Shown one piece after another: positions 1 through 8,838 of a DNA stretch of 64,000 bases. The translations under genes and the position numbers were made by a program. How positions within the stretch are numbered: position 1 is the first letter of the stretch; each line of letters begins with the position of its first letter. The notes beneath the pieces were generated by a model, which worked only from the letters and a program-made list of their open reading frames with translations, was not told the origin of the DNA and did not search any database. Source of the stretch: Dyadobacter linearis (GTDB lineage Bacteria; Bacteroidota; Bacteroidia; Cytophagales; Spirosomataceae); contig NZ_CAJRAU010000001.1 in the NCBI RefSeq assembly GCF_907165045.1, positions 930,001 through 994,000 of the forward strand, written 5' to 3'.

Positions 1-36
1 GCATATCCAACATCGATAGGACCTTCTATAAAAGCA

Positions 37-348
37 CTACCCTTTAATTTGCGCCTCCCGCCATCGCATTTTTAAAGCGTTTAATTCAATTGCCTGCTTA
101 AAAATCAGCTCCGTTCTTTTCCGTTGTATCCGAAGTTTGTACCGCTGCATTTGCAAATGTTGCCTGCGAATTTGCAGTGCTTTACTCAAAAAGCTCCCTT
201 CTTCTTCGATTGATTCCAGCTTCCTGAAATGGCGATAAAGAAGACGTTGCTTGCGTTCGGCGGCCTCCTTGTCGTAGTTTGATATCTGTGCTTGATGTTC
301 ACGTAGTAGTTTGACAATTTCCTGTCTCAAATCCAATTCACTTAACAT
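37..348 (-). CDS. small charged helical protein, function unknown
   Basis: A 103-residue reading frame with an ATG start. It is very rich in Arg, Lys, Glu and Gln and has almost no Gly or Pro, so it should be one or two long amphipathic helices, possibly a coiled coil. I see no signal peptide, membrane segment or recognisable domain. It stands alone at the window edge, and its upstream flank is the 237-bp gap that also holds the terminator of the SusC/SusD operon. I do not recognise the family. It could be a chance frame, but no larger competing frame covers this interval. Confidence 0.45.
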   Translation of the reverse strand: MLSELDLRQEIVKLLREHQAQISNYDKEAAERKQRLLYRHFRKLESIEEEGSFLSKALQIRRQHLQMQRYKLRIQRKRTELIFKQAIELNALKMRWREAQIKG

Positions 349-526
349 TAATTCTACATTGTTTATCTAAAAAATTTGAGTTAAACAATTAATTATCAGG
401 GTGGTACGAAGTAACGTGGCTTCACTAAAAAAGTTATGCCGCAGTAATTAGTTTATATTTCCATGATTGAATTTGTTCCGCATTTCCTCTCCTGATCTTC
501 AATAAAATGAGATAGTTAAGGACTTA

Positions 527-572
527 ATAAAAAGAAAAAGCGGCCTGCCCTGTAAAAAGGGCAGGCCGCTTT
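527..572 (-). terminator. rho-independent terminator of the SusC/SusD operon
   Basis: A perfect 15-bp stem (537-551 pairs with 558-572) encloses a 6-nt loop at 552-557. On the minus strand it is followed directly by a T-rich run. It lies 14 bp past the SusD stop codon, so it ends the long minus-strand operon. The rest of the gap 349-585 shows nothing else I can name. Confidence 0.93.
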
Positions 573-585
573 GCTGCGTCAGAAA

Positions 586-2046
586 TTAATATCCGTTATT
601 CTGTTTCAGTCCCGAAGACAGGTCGATCTGCGCCTGTGGGATCGGGTACACACTCATAAAAGGTTGGGGAGAAAGATTAACTACAACCGGCGTTTTGGAA
701 GCGTAGTTATACAGCCTTTCCTCCTGCTTCATCACAGTCAGGAATTTGCCCGTGCGAACCAGGTCAAACCAGCGCTCGTTCTCGTAAGCAAGTTCCAGCT
801 GACGTTCCAGCAGGATAAGGTCCATTAAATCAGCCGCTTCGTTACCTTTATAATTGTGCGTCGCATTGCCAAAAGCACGCTGGCGCACGCGGTTAAGCTG
901 GGTCAATGCGCCTGGTTTGTCGCCCAATGCATTCAGCGTTTCGGCGTAAAGCAGCACCACATCGGCAAATCGCAGCACAGGAATATCAATGCCCGAAGCG
1001 CCATAGGAATGTTTCACGGCATATTTGCTCACATAAGGATACCAGATCGCCGGTGCATTGGGTTGTGCAGGTGATACCCACCATTCCTGAATCGTGGCCG
1101 CTTTGCGCTTGTCTCCTTCTTCATATTTTTTCATCAGGCTCCACGAAGGCAGCGAAGTTTCCGCGCCACGATCTGTTACACCTACGATCCCGCCATTGGG
1201 TGCGTAGTTGGTCGATAAGCTGTGACCATTTGTGCCGTCGATGTATTTCACGGTGAAAAGTATCTCGCTGTTATCCTCCGTACCCAGTTGCCAGAGTGAG
1301 GCGAAATCATTGACCAATGCATAATCAAAATCCTTGATCAGCCGTTCAAACTGCGTTTTTGCATTCGCATAATCTTTCCGGTACACATACACTTTACCCA
1401 GCAAACCCACCGCCGCGCCCCGGCTTGCGCGCCCGGTCGCAATCGCATTGCGAAGTGGCAGCTTGGCAGCAGCGTCGGTCAGGTCGGCGATGATCTGCGC
1501 GTAAATCTCTTCTTCGCTCGATTTGGGCAATGCTGCGGCCTCCGAAATAGATATTTTTTCTGTCACTTTTGGCACGCCGCCGAAAATTCGCACTAGATCA
1601 AAGTAGTAGAGCGCGCGCATGAATTTGGCCTCGCCAATGTACTGATCCTTCGCGCCAGCCGCGTAATTGACTGGGTTATCGATATTCAGCAAAACAGAAT
1701 TAGCCCGGAAAACTCCGTTGTAAGTCGTGTTCCAGAATGCGGCAGTTAATGCGTTATCGGAGTTAAGCGTCAGAAAATCAACGTCGTTGGAGCCGGCAAT
1801 CGTAGTGTTGGTCGACATATAAAGGTTGTCTCCCGGCACTTCCATCAGCAGGTAATCCGATGCGCGACGGTTTTGCAGATTGTTGTAAATCCCCAGCACC
1901 GCCTGGTTGATATCATTGGCAGTTTTATAAAAGTTATTGGCAGTCAGTACCGATTCAGGAGTCGGATTGAGCAGTTTGTCTTCGCAGCCGGCCAATCCCA
2001 ATGCCAGCGCGGCAAAGCATTTTATGAGGTTATTTCTGATATCCAT
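586..2046 (-). CDS. SusD/RagB family nutrient-binding outer-membrane lipoprotein
   Basis: A 486-residue protein with a lipoprotein signal ending in LAGC (Cys about 21), followed by the usual SusD start with the LLNPTPES motif. The helical TPR-like N-terminal half contains the FMRALYYFDLVRIFGGVP pattern, and the C-terminal half has the typical ERQLELAYENERWFDLVRTG segment. SusD proteins sit on the cell surface as a lid over the SusC porin and bind the incoming glycan or sugar. The gene follows its SusC partner by 12 bp, closes the operon and is followed by a strong terminator. The substrate is unknown. The operon context (sugar dehydrogenase, aldolase-like protein) points to a sugar or sugar acid rather than a long polysaccharide, because no glycoside hydrolase is present. 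Confidence 0.95.
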   Translation of the reverse strand: MDIRNNLIKCFAALALGLAGCEDKLLNPTPESVLTANNFYKTANDINQAVLGIYNNLQNRRASDYLLMEVPGDNLYMSTNTTIAGSNDVDFLTLNSDNALTAAFWNTTYNGVFRANSVLLNIDNPVNYAAGAKDQYIGEAKFMRALYYFDLVRIFGGVPKVTEKISISEAAALPKSSEEEIYAQIIADLTDAAAKLPLRNAIATGRASRGAAVGLLGKVYVYRKDYANAKTQFERLIKDFDYALVNDFASLWQLGTEDNSEILFTVKYIDGTNGHSLSTNYAPNGGIVGVTDRGAETSLPSWSLMKKYEEGDKRKAATIQEWWVSPAQPNAPAIWYPYVSKYAVKHSYGASGIDIPVLRFADVVLLYAETLNALGDKPGALTQLNRVRQRAFGNATHNYKGNEAADLMDLILLERQLELAYENERWFDLVRTGKFLTVMKQEERLYNYASKTPVVVNLSPQPFMSVYPIPQAQIDLSSGLKQNNGY

Positions 2047-2058
2047 GGTCGGTTCAGT

Positions 2059-5000
2059 TTAAAAATTGAAGTTGATACCCAGCGTGTACACCCGGTTGAT
2101 CGGCGCAGCACCGTTGTTGAAACCCGGCTTGCTGCCCGTTCCCGCAATCTCACCCCCTGTATACCCTTCCGGATTGTAGCCGTGAAATTCCTTTTTGGTA
2201 AACATGAATGGATTGGCCAGCGAAGCGTAGATCCTGAAATTCGACAAATGTGCTTTTTGAACCAGATCCAGCGGGAGCGTATAACCGAGGTTAATGTTGC
2301 GGACAGCCAGGAAAGAGGCGTCTTCAATGTAAGCATCCGACGAAGACTGGTATGTCAGCTGGCTCAGCGAGCTGCCCGGCGTCATGCCGTCTCCGGTTTC
2401 CGATTGCGACCACCATTGTCTCTCCACGAGCGGGCGGCGCATTGCACCCAGTAATGCACCTTCGTAATATTCATTTTCAAAATTGTAGATCTTCGCACCT
2501 ACCGAAGCCTGCATGGCAATGCTCAGATCGAAGCTTTTCCAGGCAAAATTGTTGATCAGACCGAAATAGGCTTTTGGCTGAAAGTTGCCGAGAATGACCT
2601 TGTCCGCAGAGGTGATCTTGCCGTCGCCGTCCACATCCTGATATCTCGGATTGCCCGGCTTGGAGCCTGACAATACCGGCGAATTATTTACTTCCTCCTG
2701 GCTTTGCAGTACACCTGCAATTTTATATCCATAATAAGAGAACATTGGCTGCCCCAATCTCAAAATCCAGCCCATTCCGTACGTATCGGTCGTAATGCGT
2801 TCCTGCACGCCGCCGAGGTCTTCCACGGTATTGACATTCTTCGCCATATTGAAAGAAGTCTCCCATTTGAATGCGCCAACGAGGTTTTTGGTGGTTAGCT
2901 CCACTTCAAAACCCTTGTTACGAACCGTTCCCACATTGGATAATGAACTCGTAAATCCGGTGATCGAAGGAATGGAAACGTTGTAGAGCAAACCATTGGT
3001 TTTTTTGTCATAATAATCCAGGACTACACTAATGCGGTTTCTGAATAAACCCAATTCCAGACCCACGTCATAGCTCGACGTTTTTTCCCAGCTCAGACTG
3101 TTGTTACCATAAGAAACCTGCGTCTGGCCTTTGGTAAGCGTATTATTAGGCGCATAATACACATCGCCGATCTGCCCAAGGTATTCAAAATCACCGATAT
3201 TGAAGTTACCCGTAGCGCCATAGCTGGCGCGCAATTTCAGTTCGCTCACTGCAGAAACGCTCTTCATAAATTCCTCCTGCGACACGCGCCACGCAACCGA
3301 GGCGGAAGGAAAGTAACCCCACTTATTATCAGGCCCAAATCGCGAGCTACCATCCGTACGGATCGACGCCGAGAGCAGGTATTTATCTTTAAAACCATAA
3401 TTCACCCGGCTGAAATACGAGATCAAACCCCACTGCGATCTGGTCGAGTTGGTAGCGGAAGGATTAATGATCGCATTGTTCAATGTCCGGACAATGTCGT
3501 TGTTAAATGATCCGTTCACCGCCGCCATGTTCGAATTATTCGAGTTGAATTTCTGGTAAGAAGCCCCCGCGATCGCGCTCAGTGTATGTACTTCTTTGAA
3601 AGTCGTATTGTAGCTCAACACGTTCTCATTCGCAATGCTATAACTGTTGCTCTGCGCCAGCGAACCCGAATTCAGGTTGGTACTCTGCGCCCAGGAAGCC
3701 TGAAAACGGTCCGTTTGGTTGGAAGCCAGGTTGGTACTGATTGAGGAGCGTAACGAAAGTCCTTTAGCAAGGTTCAGGTTCAAAAACGCCTCTCCCAGGT
3801 TATTGACAGTGGTCCCGTAATAATGCGAACCTTCGAGTGTCGCCATCGGATTGGCTTGTCCACTCACCACCGCACCCCAGTATGAGCGTGAATTGGGATA
3901 GGTCCCGTCGGGATTCTGAACTGCTACAAAACTTGGGAATTTGATATAATTGTTGATGTCCGTCGAAGCAAAACGTCTTTTGGAATAGGAAGGATTGAGC
4001 ATAAACCCAAGGCTCACCACCGAGTTGACCGTCACATCCACATTGGCACGCACGCCGTAGTTTTTGTACCAGGTGTTTTTCAAAGCTCCCTGCTCGTCTT
4101 TCAGCGTTCCCGACACATAGTACCGCACATGGTCCGTTCCGCCGCCTACCGACAGGTTATAATTCTGCACGGTGGCGCTACCGAGCACTTCATCTTCCCA
4201 AACCACATTGTTACCGTTTTTCAAAACATCGCTCACCTGATATGCATTGGGGCGGCGCGGGTCGTTCCAGACGGGTAATGTCGGGTCGCCGCCAATCCAC
4301 GAATACTCCCTGTTTTGATAGCGGACCGCGTAATCGTAATAGTCCTGCCCTACCAGCCAGTCGCCATGTTTTTTCGGACTCGCAACGCCTGCATATGCAT
4401 TAAAATTGAACTTCGCCTTTCCCGATTTTCCTTTTTTAGTTGTGACAATGATTACACCACCTGCACCACGCGAACCGTAAATAGCGGCAGCAGAGGCATC
4501 TTTCAATACTTCGATGGATTCGATATCATTGGTGCTGATGCTGCCCAGACTACCGCCTGGAAAACCGTCGATCACCACCAATGGATCGTTACCTGCGTCA
4601 ATAGAGCTCGCTCCGCGGATCCTGATCAATGGTGCGCTGCCGGGTGAAGTGTTTGTCTGTGAAACGTTTACCCCTGCCAGCCGGCCAGCAAGCACCGATT
4701 CGGGCCTGCCGACTGGAATCTGGTCCAATACCGTGTTTTCGACTTTGGATACCGCCGCCGTCACCGAGCTTTTCTTCACCGCACCATAACCCACTACCAC
4801 CAGTTCGTCGAGTACGGTGTTGTTCTGCCGAAGCGTCACATTGATCACCGATTTACTTCCAACCGGCACTTCACTTTTTTCGTAGCCAATAAATGAAAAC
4901 GTAAGCACATCGCCTGCACCTGCCTGGATCCGGTACTTTCCGTCGGCGTCGGTACTAACCCCTTTGCTGGTCCCCTTGATCACCACGCTCACACCCGGCA

Positions 5001-5166
5001 GCGAAACGTTTCCGACACTGTCGACCACAATACCGGACACCTCGCCAGCATCTTGCGCGCGACCGGTGAAGGTCATGAGCATTGCCAGCAGGAACATGGG
5101 TAATGTCCATTGGGGCAATCTCCATTGCGGCAATGTCCACTTTTTGAAAAAATTTAATCTGTTCAT
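2059..5166 (-). CDS. SusC/RagA family TonB-dependent outer-membrane transporter
   Basis: A 1035-residue protein with a signal peptide that ends near residue 37. It continues with a carboxypeptidase-regulatory-like domain (about 43-115), the conserved LDELVVVGYG junction, a plug domain (about 125-245, including VVIDGFPGG and AAAIYGSRGAGGVIIVTTKK) and a long beta-barrel ending in aromatic-rich strands with terminal Phe. It imports the ligand caught by the downstream SusD using TonB energy. It lies 70 bp after the sugar dehydrogenase gene. A copy of the putative LacI-type operator sits in that gap, so it may have its own promoter as well as operon read-through. The signal-peptide region is unusual in carrying three tandem 15-bp units. 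Confidence 0.95.
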   Translation of the reverse strand: MNRLNFFKKWTLPQWRLPQWTLPMFLLAMLMTFTGRAQDAGEVSGIVVDSVGNVSLPGVSVVIKGTSKGVSTDADGKYRIQAGAGDVLTFSFIGYEKSEVPVGSKSVINVTLRQNNTVLDELVVVGYGAVKKSSVTAAVSKVENTVLDQIPVGRPESVLAGRLAGVNVSQTNTSPGSAPLIRIRGASSIDAGNDPLVVIDGFPGGSLGSISTNDIESIEVLKDASAAAIYGSRGAGGVIIVTTKKGKSGKAKFNFNAYAGVASPKKHGDWLVGQDYYDYAVRYQNREYSWIGGDPTLPVWNDPRRPNAYQVSDVLKNGNNVVWEDEVLGSATVQNYNLSVGGGTDHVRYYVSGTLKDEQGALKNTWYKNYGVRANVDVTVNSVVSLGFMLNPSYSKRRFASTDINNYIKFPSFVAVQNPDGTYPNSRSYWGAVVSGQANPMATLEGSHYYGTTVNNLGEAFLNLNLAKGLSLRSSISTNLASNQTDRFQASWAQSTNLNSGSLAQSNSYSIANENVLSYNTTFKEVHTLSAIAGASYQKFNSNNSNMAAVNGSFNNDIVRTLNNAIINPSATNSTRSQWGLISYFSRVNYGFKDKYLLSASIRTDGSSRFGPDNKWGYFPSASVAWRVSQEEFMKSVSAVSELKLRASYGATGNFNIGDFEYLGQIGDVYYAPNNTLTKGQTQVSYGNNSLSWEKTSSYDVGLELGLFRNRISVVLDYYDKKTNGLLYNVSIPSITGFTSSLSNVGTVRNKGFEVELTTKNLVGAFKWETSFNMAKNVNTVEDLGGVQERITTDTYGMGWILRLGQPMFSYYGYKIAGVLQSQEEVNNSPVLSGSKPGNPRYQDVDGDGKITSADKVILGNFQPKAYFGLINNFAWKSFDLSIAMQASVGAKIYNFENEYYEGALLGAMRRPLVERQWWSQSETGDGMTPGSSLSQLTYQSSSDAYIEDASFLAVRNINLGYTLPLDLVQKAHLSNFRIYASLANPFMFTKKEFHGYNPEGYTGGEIAGTGSKPGFNNGAAPINRVYTLGINFNF
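5102..5146 (-). repeat. three tandem 15-bp units inside the SusC signal region
   Basis: Units at 5102-5116, 5117-5131 and 5132-5146 are near-identical. On the coding strand they encode WTLPM, WRLPQ and WTLPQ (units listed in plus-strand order) just before the hydrophobic core of the signal peptide. The in-frame 15-nt period suggests slippage-driven expansion. Confidence 0.8.
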
Positions 5167-5205
5167 AGGAATTGGGTTTATTGGTTATTTGGAAAAACGC
5201 TGGCT

Positions 5206-5219
5206 CGGGCACGTGCCCG
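5206..5219. promoter_or_regulatory. putative LacI-family operator (14-bp palindrome) before susC
   Basis: A perfect 14-bp palindrome, CGGGCACGTGCCCG, centred 46 bp upstream of the susC start and within the 70-bp gap after the sugar dehydrogenase gene. The same 14 bases form the core of the 22-bp palindrome before the transporter gene at 10116-10137. A central CG dyad within a G/C-rich even palindrome is typical of LacI-family sites, and a LacI-type regulator gene lies at the head of the cluster. The assignment to that regulator is inference. Confidence 0.75.
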
Positions 5220-5236
5220 GTATTCATCAAAAAAAA

Positions 5237-6730
5237 TCACTTTACGCGCGCGGCTTTGACTTCCTGTTCAGAAACCGCACTGAGCTGATTTCCAAAGTTC
5301 TGTCGTACATAGGTCGCTACTTCGGCAAGATCACTGTCTTTTAGAAATGACATGGCCGGCATGTGCTGGTCATAGGATTTTCCACTTACTTCTATTTTGC
5401 CTGAAAGTCCATTGAGCACGATATTGATCAGCTGCTCCTTATCCTTTACCTGGGCGGTTTCCCGCAGCGGTGGAAACACTTCGGCTACCCCTTCTCCATT
5501 CTGCTTGTGACAGGAGGCACAGTACTGATTATAAAGGCGTTGTCCCTTCGGCGCTTCCGGTGAAGCGGCAATTTGCGCTACCTGGTCGCCTGCTTTGCCC
5601 GGCGTAATGCGTAAAATCTGGTCGTCAGCTGGCTTTGGAAATCCGGTTGCCGGGTTCCAGTCGCGGTTGCTGGTGGAAACGTAGATGCTGCCGTCGGGGC
5701 CAATGCAAATGTCGCGTAGCCTGCCATACTTAGCGTCCACTACAATGGTTTCCGACACGATCTTTTTACCCGTTTGATCGGGTTTAAGAATGCGCAAATC
5801 ACTCTCTTTCAGTGTGGTAAGTAAAATGGCATTCTTCCATTCGGGAAACAGATTTTTATTGTAAAAGGCAATCCCTGCCGGTGCAATCGTCGGTGTCCAG
5901 GATTTAATAGGTTCAACGATTTTAATTGAATCACAAAACTGCTTTTCTTTTGGCTGATCACAGAAACCTTCCACTTTCGGCCAGCCGTAGTTGCTGCCTT
6001 TTTGAATGATATTCAGCTCATCTTCCAGCGCGTCGCCGTGCTCGGAGGCGTACAACAGGCCATTGGCGCCATAAGTCAATCCCTGAATATTACGGTGTCC
6101 CCAAGACCAAACCAGGCTTCCCTTGATCGGATTATCTGCCGGTGCGGTACCATCGATATTCATGCGTAAAACCTTTCCATTCAACGAGTTTGTGTTCTGT
6201 GCATTGGTGATCGTAATTGCGTCGCCAGTAGCGAACATCAGTTTTCCGTCGGGTGCAAAAACGATCCTGGAACCATTGTGACCCGTGTGCGCGGGAATTT
6301 CAAGCAGTATTTTCGGTTCGGTAAGCTTGTTGTTTTTATAGGTAAACCGAACCAGCCTCGTTGTAATCACCGAATCTTTTTTACACATATAATCCACGAA
6401 CACAAACGGCTGACGCTTGAAATCGGGGTGGATCGCCATGCCCAACAAACCCAGCGAACGATAGCGGTATACATCATCGATTTTTGTGAGCAAAGTTTTC
6501 ACGCCCGTTTTCGGATCGACTTTGCTGATCATACCACTTTGCTCTGTAAACCATATCTGATTATCGGGTCCCCAGATGATTTCCCAGGGAACATTCAATC
6601 CGGATGCTACGATGCTGACTTTCAATGGCGTATCGACGGGCGTTACGGACCGCTGCGGTTCGTTTTGCCTAACCCAAAAATGCAGCATACCCGTCACAAA
6701 CAAGACTGCCGCTAACCGATACACCACCAT
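5237..6730 (-). CDS. PQQ-type sugar dehydrogenase with C-terminal cytochrome c domain
   Basis: A 497-residue protein with an N-terminal hydrophobic export segment. A six-bladed glucose/sorbosone dehydrogenase propeller (about 35-385) has the motifs HTGHNGSRI, SWGHRNIQGL and SEHGDALEDELN expected around the PQQ pocket. A short class I cytochrome c domain at the C-terminus has the heme motif CASCH at 404-408 and a likely axial Met in HMPAM. Family members oxidise aldoses or related sugars outside the cytoplasm and pass electrons to heme c and then the respiratory chain. The gene starts 1 bp after the stop of the aldolase-like gene and precedes susC, so periplasmic oxidation appears to be part of the same pathway. 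The exact substrate cannot be told from sequence. Confidence 0.88.
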   Translation of the reverse strand: MVVYRLAAVLFVTGMLHFWVRQNEPQRSVTPVDTPLKVSIVASGLNVPWEIIWGPDNQIWFTEQSGMISKVDPKTGVKTLLTKIDDVYRYRSLGLLGMAIHPDFKRQPFVFVDYMCKKDSVITTRLVRFTYKNNKLTEPKILLEIPAHTGHNGSRIVFAPDGKLMFATGDAITITNAQNTNSLNGKVLRMNIDGTAPADNPIKGSLVWSWGHRNIQGLTYGANGLLYASEHGDALEDELNIIQKGSNYGWPKVEGFCDQPKEKQFCDSIKIVEPIKSWTPTIAPAGIAFYNKNLFPEWKNAILLTTLKESDLRILKPDQTGKKIVSETIVVDAKYGRLRDICIGPDGSIYVSTSNRDWNPATGFPKPADDQILRITPGKAGDQVAQIAASPEAPKGQRLYNQYCASCHKQNGEGVAEVFPPLRETAQVKDKEQLINIVLNGLSGKIEVSGKSYDQHMPAMSFLKDSDLAEVATYVRQNFGNQLSAVSEQEVKAARVK

Positions 6731-6731
6731 G

Positions 6732-7796
6732 TTACTGGATCAGATTGACTTCTTTTTCTAAAAATGCGCTTACAAATTCATCATCCACCAGATGCGGATA
6801 CGCTTCGGTAACCCTCGTAATTTCGTCGGCCTGGCCGGGCGAAAGATCTTCTTTTGGATTCAATGTCCAGATTCCCTCCATTAATCCCTGCCTGCGAAGT
6901 ACCTCGTGAACACCGGTAATGCAGCCGTGAAAATTATTGGCCGGATCGAAAATCGCCGCATTCATGTCAGTCACTTCCACATTCGCGCTGAGCAGTTTTT
7001 CAGTATCTTCTTTGGTGCCGTTCATGGCTTTTTTAATGTCTGCCAATAACTGCACCGACCTTTCCGTCCAAACCGCATAATGCCCCAGCAGGCCGCCTAC
7101 GAAGCGTTTTTCAACTACATTTCCATTGATATTGAATACAAAGGGAGTCAGTAGGTCAGCTACAATATTATCGTCATTGCCAGTATAAAGTGCGATTTGA
7201 TCTTTCCTTGTTGAGCTAGCCACGGCGCGAACAACATCCAGCGTCTGGTACCGGTTGAATGCCGCCACTTTGATCGCAGTCACATTCGGTATCTCGGCAA
7301 ATTTTAGCCAAAAATCATAACTAAAAACCCTCCCTCCGACGGCTACCTGCAGATAAAATCCAAACACCGGAATTTTCTCAGCTACCTTTTTTATATGCGC
7401 AATAATTTCATCCTCAGCCTCGGTTTTGAATGCGGCCATGCTCACCAGTCCCAGATCATAGCCGTATTTAATGGCGATATCTGCCTCCTTTAATGCCTGC
7501 TCTGTTTTTCCGCAGATCCCTGCCACTTTGATAAATGGCCGGTCTAGCGCTGCTTTGTCAATTTCTTCCGAGGTGATCGCAAGTACTTTCTCAAACAAAT
7601 TAATGTGCGGATCGCGGATTTCAAACTGGGTGGTGTGCACGCCTATCGCGACTCCACCAGCGCCGCTGGCCATGTAGTATCGCGTCAGTCCGCGCTGCCT
7701 CTGCTCGTCCAATTGCAGCTCCCGGGTCAATGCAAGCGGGTGCGCAGGAATGACCGTTCCTTCAAACAGCAGCTTTTTCTTCTGTTCGTCTAACAT
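6732..7796 (-). CDS. dihydrodipicolinate synthase/N-acetylneuraminate lyase family protein
   Basis: A 354-residue cytosolic TIM-barrel protein, longer than the usual 290-300 of DapA/NanA enzymes. The Schiff-base lysine is evident as K176 in VTAIKVAAF, and the active-site tyrosine as Y148 in FGFYLQ. The typical GTTGE loop is replaced by GVHTTQF near residues 52-58, so the carboxylate-binding part of the site differs from true DapA. Members of this superfamily make or cleave C-C bonds of 2-keto acids. The gene is third in an operon after an Nramp-like transporter and an epimerase and is followed at 1 bp by a sugar dehydrogenase gene. A 2-keto-3-deoxy-acid aldolase or dehydratase role is plausible but inferred. 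Confidence 0.85.
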   Translation of the reverse strand: MLDEQKKKLLFEGTVIPAHPLALTRELQLDEQRQRGLTRYYMASGAGGVAIGVHTTQFEIRDPHINLFEKVLAITSEEIDKAALDRPFIKVAGICGKTEQALKEADIAIKYGYDLGLVSMAAFKTEAEDEIIAHIKKVAEKIPVFGFYLQVAVGGRVFSYDFWLKFAEIPNVTAIKVAAFNRYQTLDVVRAVASSTRKDQIALYTGNDDNIVADLLTPFVFNINGNVVEKRFVGGLLGHYAVWTERSVQLLADIKKAMNGTKEDTEKLLSANVEVTDMNAAIFDPANNFHGCITGVHEVLRRQGLMEGIWTLNPKEDLSPGQADEITRVTEAYPHLVDDEFVSAFLEKEVNLIQ

Positions 7797-7815
7797 CTTG
7801 TATTCTATTTAATAA

Positions 7816-8832
7816 TTAAAATTGTCCCTTCCGCTCCTGGAAATGCGTGGGCTTGTTAATGGTTTGTCCGCCTTCCAGCAGCCATTGCGCGGTAATGCCG
7901 ATCATTTGTTTCAATGTGGTGCGCGGATAGCCGAACAAGCGGAATGATTCCGCCGCATTGCTCAGCAGGGCCGTGGGCTGTTCTTCACCCAAAAGTTCGG
8001 GAACGGTGTTGAATATACGTCCAAATTCCTGAGCCAGCCAGCGCAGGGATACTGTCTCCGGTCCGGTAATGTTTAAGAGTTTCGCAGGTGCCTCGCAATG
8101 CAGCAGCGAGCGGATCGCCATTTCATTCGCATCGCCCTGCCAAATCACATTCACGTGTCCCATGCTCACATCGATCGGCTTCCCGTTCAGTACCGATTTC
8201 GCAATTTCCAGCAGTACACCGTAACGGAAATCAATGGCGTAATTGAGACGGTAGATCAAAAGCGGCGTGCCGTGAACGGATGAAAAGTATTGGAACAAAC
8301 GCTCGCGGCCCAGGCATGATTGCCCATATTCCCCTACCGGATTAGCCCGCAGTTCCTCGGTAGCGCCGCCCGAATTCACCGGCGTAAACGGATATACATT
8401 CCCCGTTGAATAAACCACAATCTTCGACCTCCGGAACTTCTCAGCCACGCGGCCGGGCAGGTATGTATTCATGGCCCAGGTATAAGGCTCATTATTGGAG
8501 GTTCCAAATTTGGTTCCTGCCAGATAAAGCACATTATCTATCTCAGGAAGATCCTGCAACTGCTTATCATCCAGGATATTGGCAGAAATTGTCTCGATAC
8601 CTTCTGCATTCAGCTCCTCAGCCAGTCCGCCCTCGCTGAACCGGGAAACTGCTACTACGCGTTTGTCCAAACCAGCGCGCTCGATCGCCTGTTTCGCCAG
8701 TCTGCAAATGCTCGGACCGATTTTGCCTCCTGCGCCCAGCACCATGATATCGCCGTCAATGCGCTTGATATCCTCGATCAATGCCTCCGACGGGCTCAGC
8801 CATTTTTCTTCCAATGAAGCGATGTCAATCAT
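7816..8832 (-). CDS. NAD-dependent epimerase/dehydratase (extended SDR) family protein
   Basis: A 338-residue soluble protein with a Rossmann dinucleotide motif GAGGKIG at 33-39, a YSTGNVY strand at 141-147 and the position of the SDR catalytic signature at 169-173. There the usual Tyr-x-x-x-Lys reads YGQSC, so the lysine is a cysteine (C173). The rest of the extended-SDR fold is present to the C-terminus. Normal members oxidise or epimerise sugars using NAD(P). The missing lysine makes a canonical mechanism doubtful. The gene follows the transporter gene by 6 bp and precedes the aldolase-like gene by 19 bp, so it should act on the same imported compound. Confidence 0.87.
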   Translation of the reverse strand: MIDIASLEEKWLSPSEALIEDIKRIDGDIMVLGAGGKIGPSICRLAKQAIERAGLDKRVVAVSRFSEGGLAEELNAEGIETISANILDDKQLQDLPEIDNVLYLAGTKFGTSNNEPYTWAMNTYLPGRVAEKFRRSKIVVYSTGNVYPFTPVNSGGATEELRANPVGEYGQSCLGRERLFQYFSSVHGTPLLIYRLNYAIDFRYGVLLEIAKSVLNGKPIDVSMGHVNVIWQGDANEMAIRSLLHCEAPAKLLNITGPETVSLRWLAQEFGRIFNTVPELLGEEQPTALLSNAAESFRLFGYPRTTLKQMIGITAQWLLEGGQTINKPTHFQERKGQF

Positions 8833-8838
8833 AAAAAG

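Noticed and set aside
1873..2454. 193-residue plus-strand open frame across the SusC/SusD junction
   Set aside because: It is antisense to two certain genes, has no export or domain signal and mirrors their codon bias.
5102..5146. Tandem units as a CRISPR-like array
   Set aside because: Units are contiguous, 15 bp and in frame; there are no spacers.
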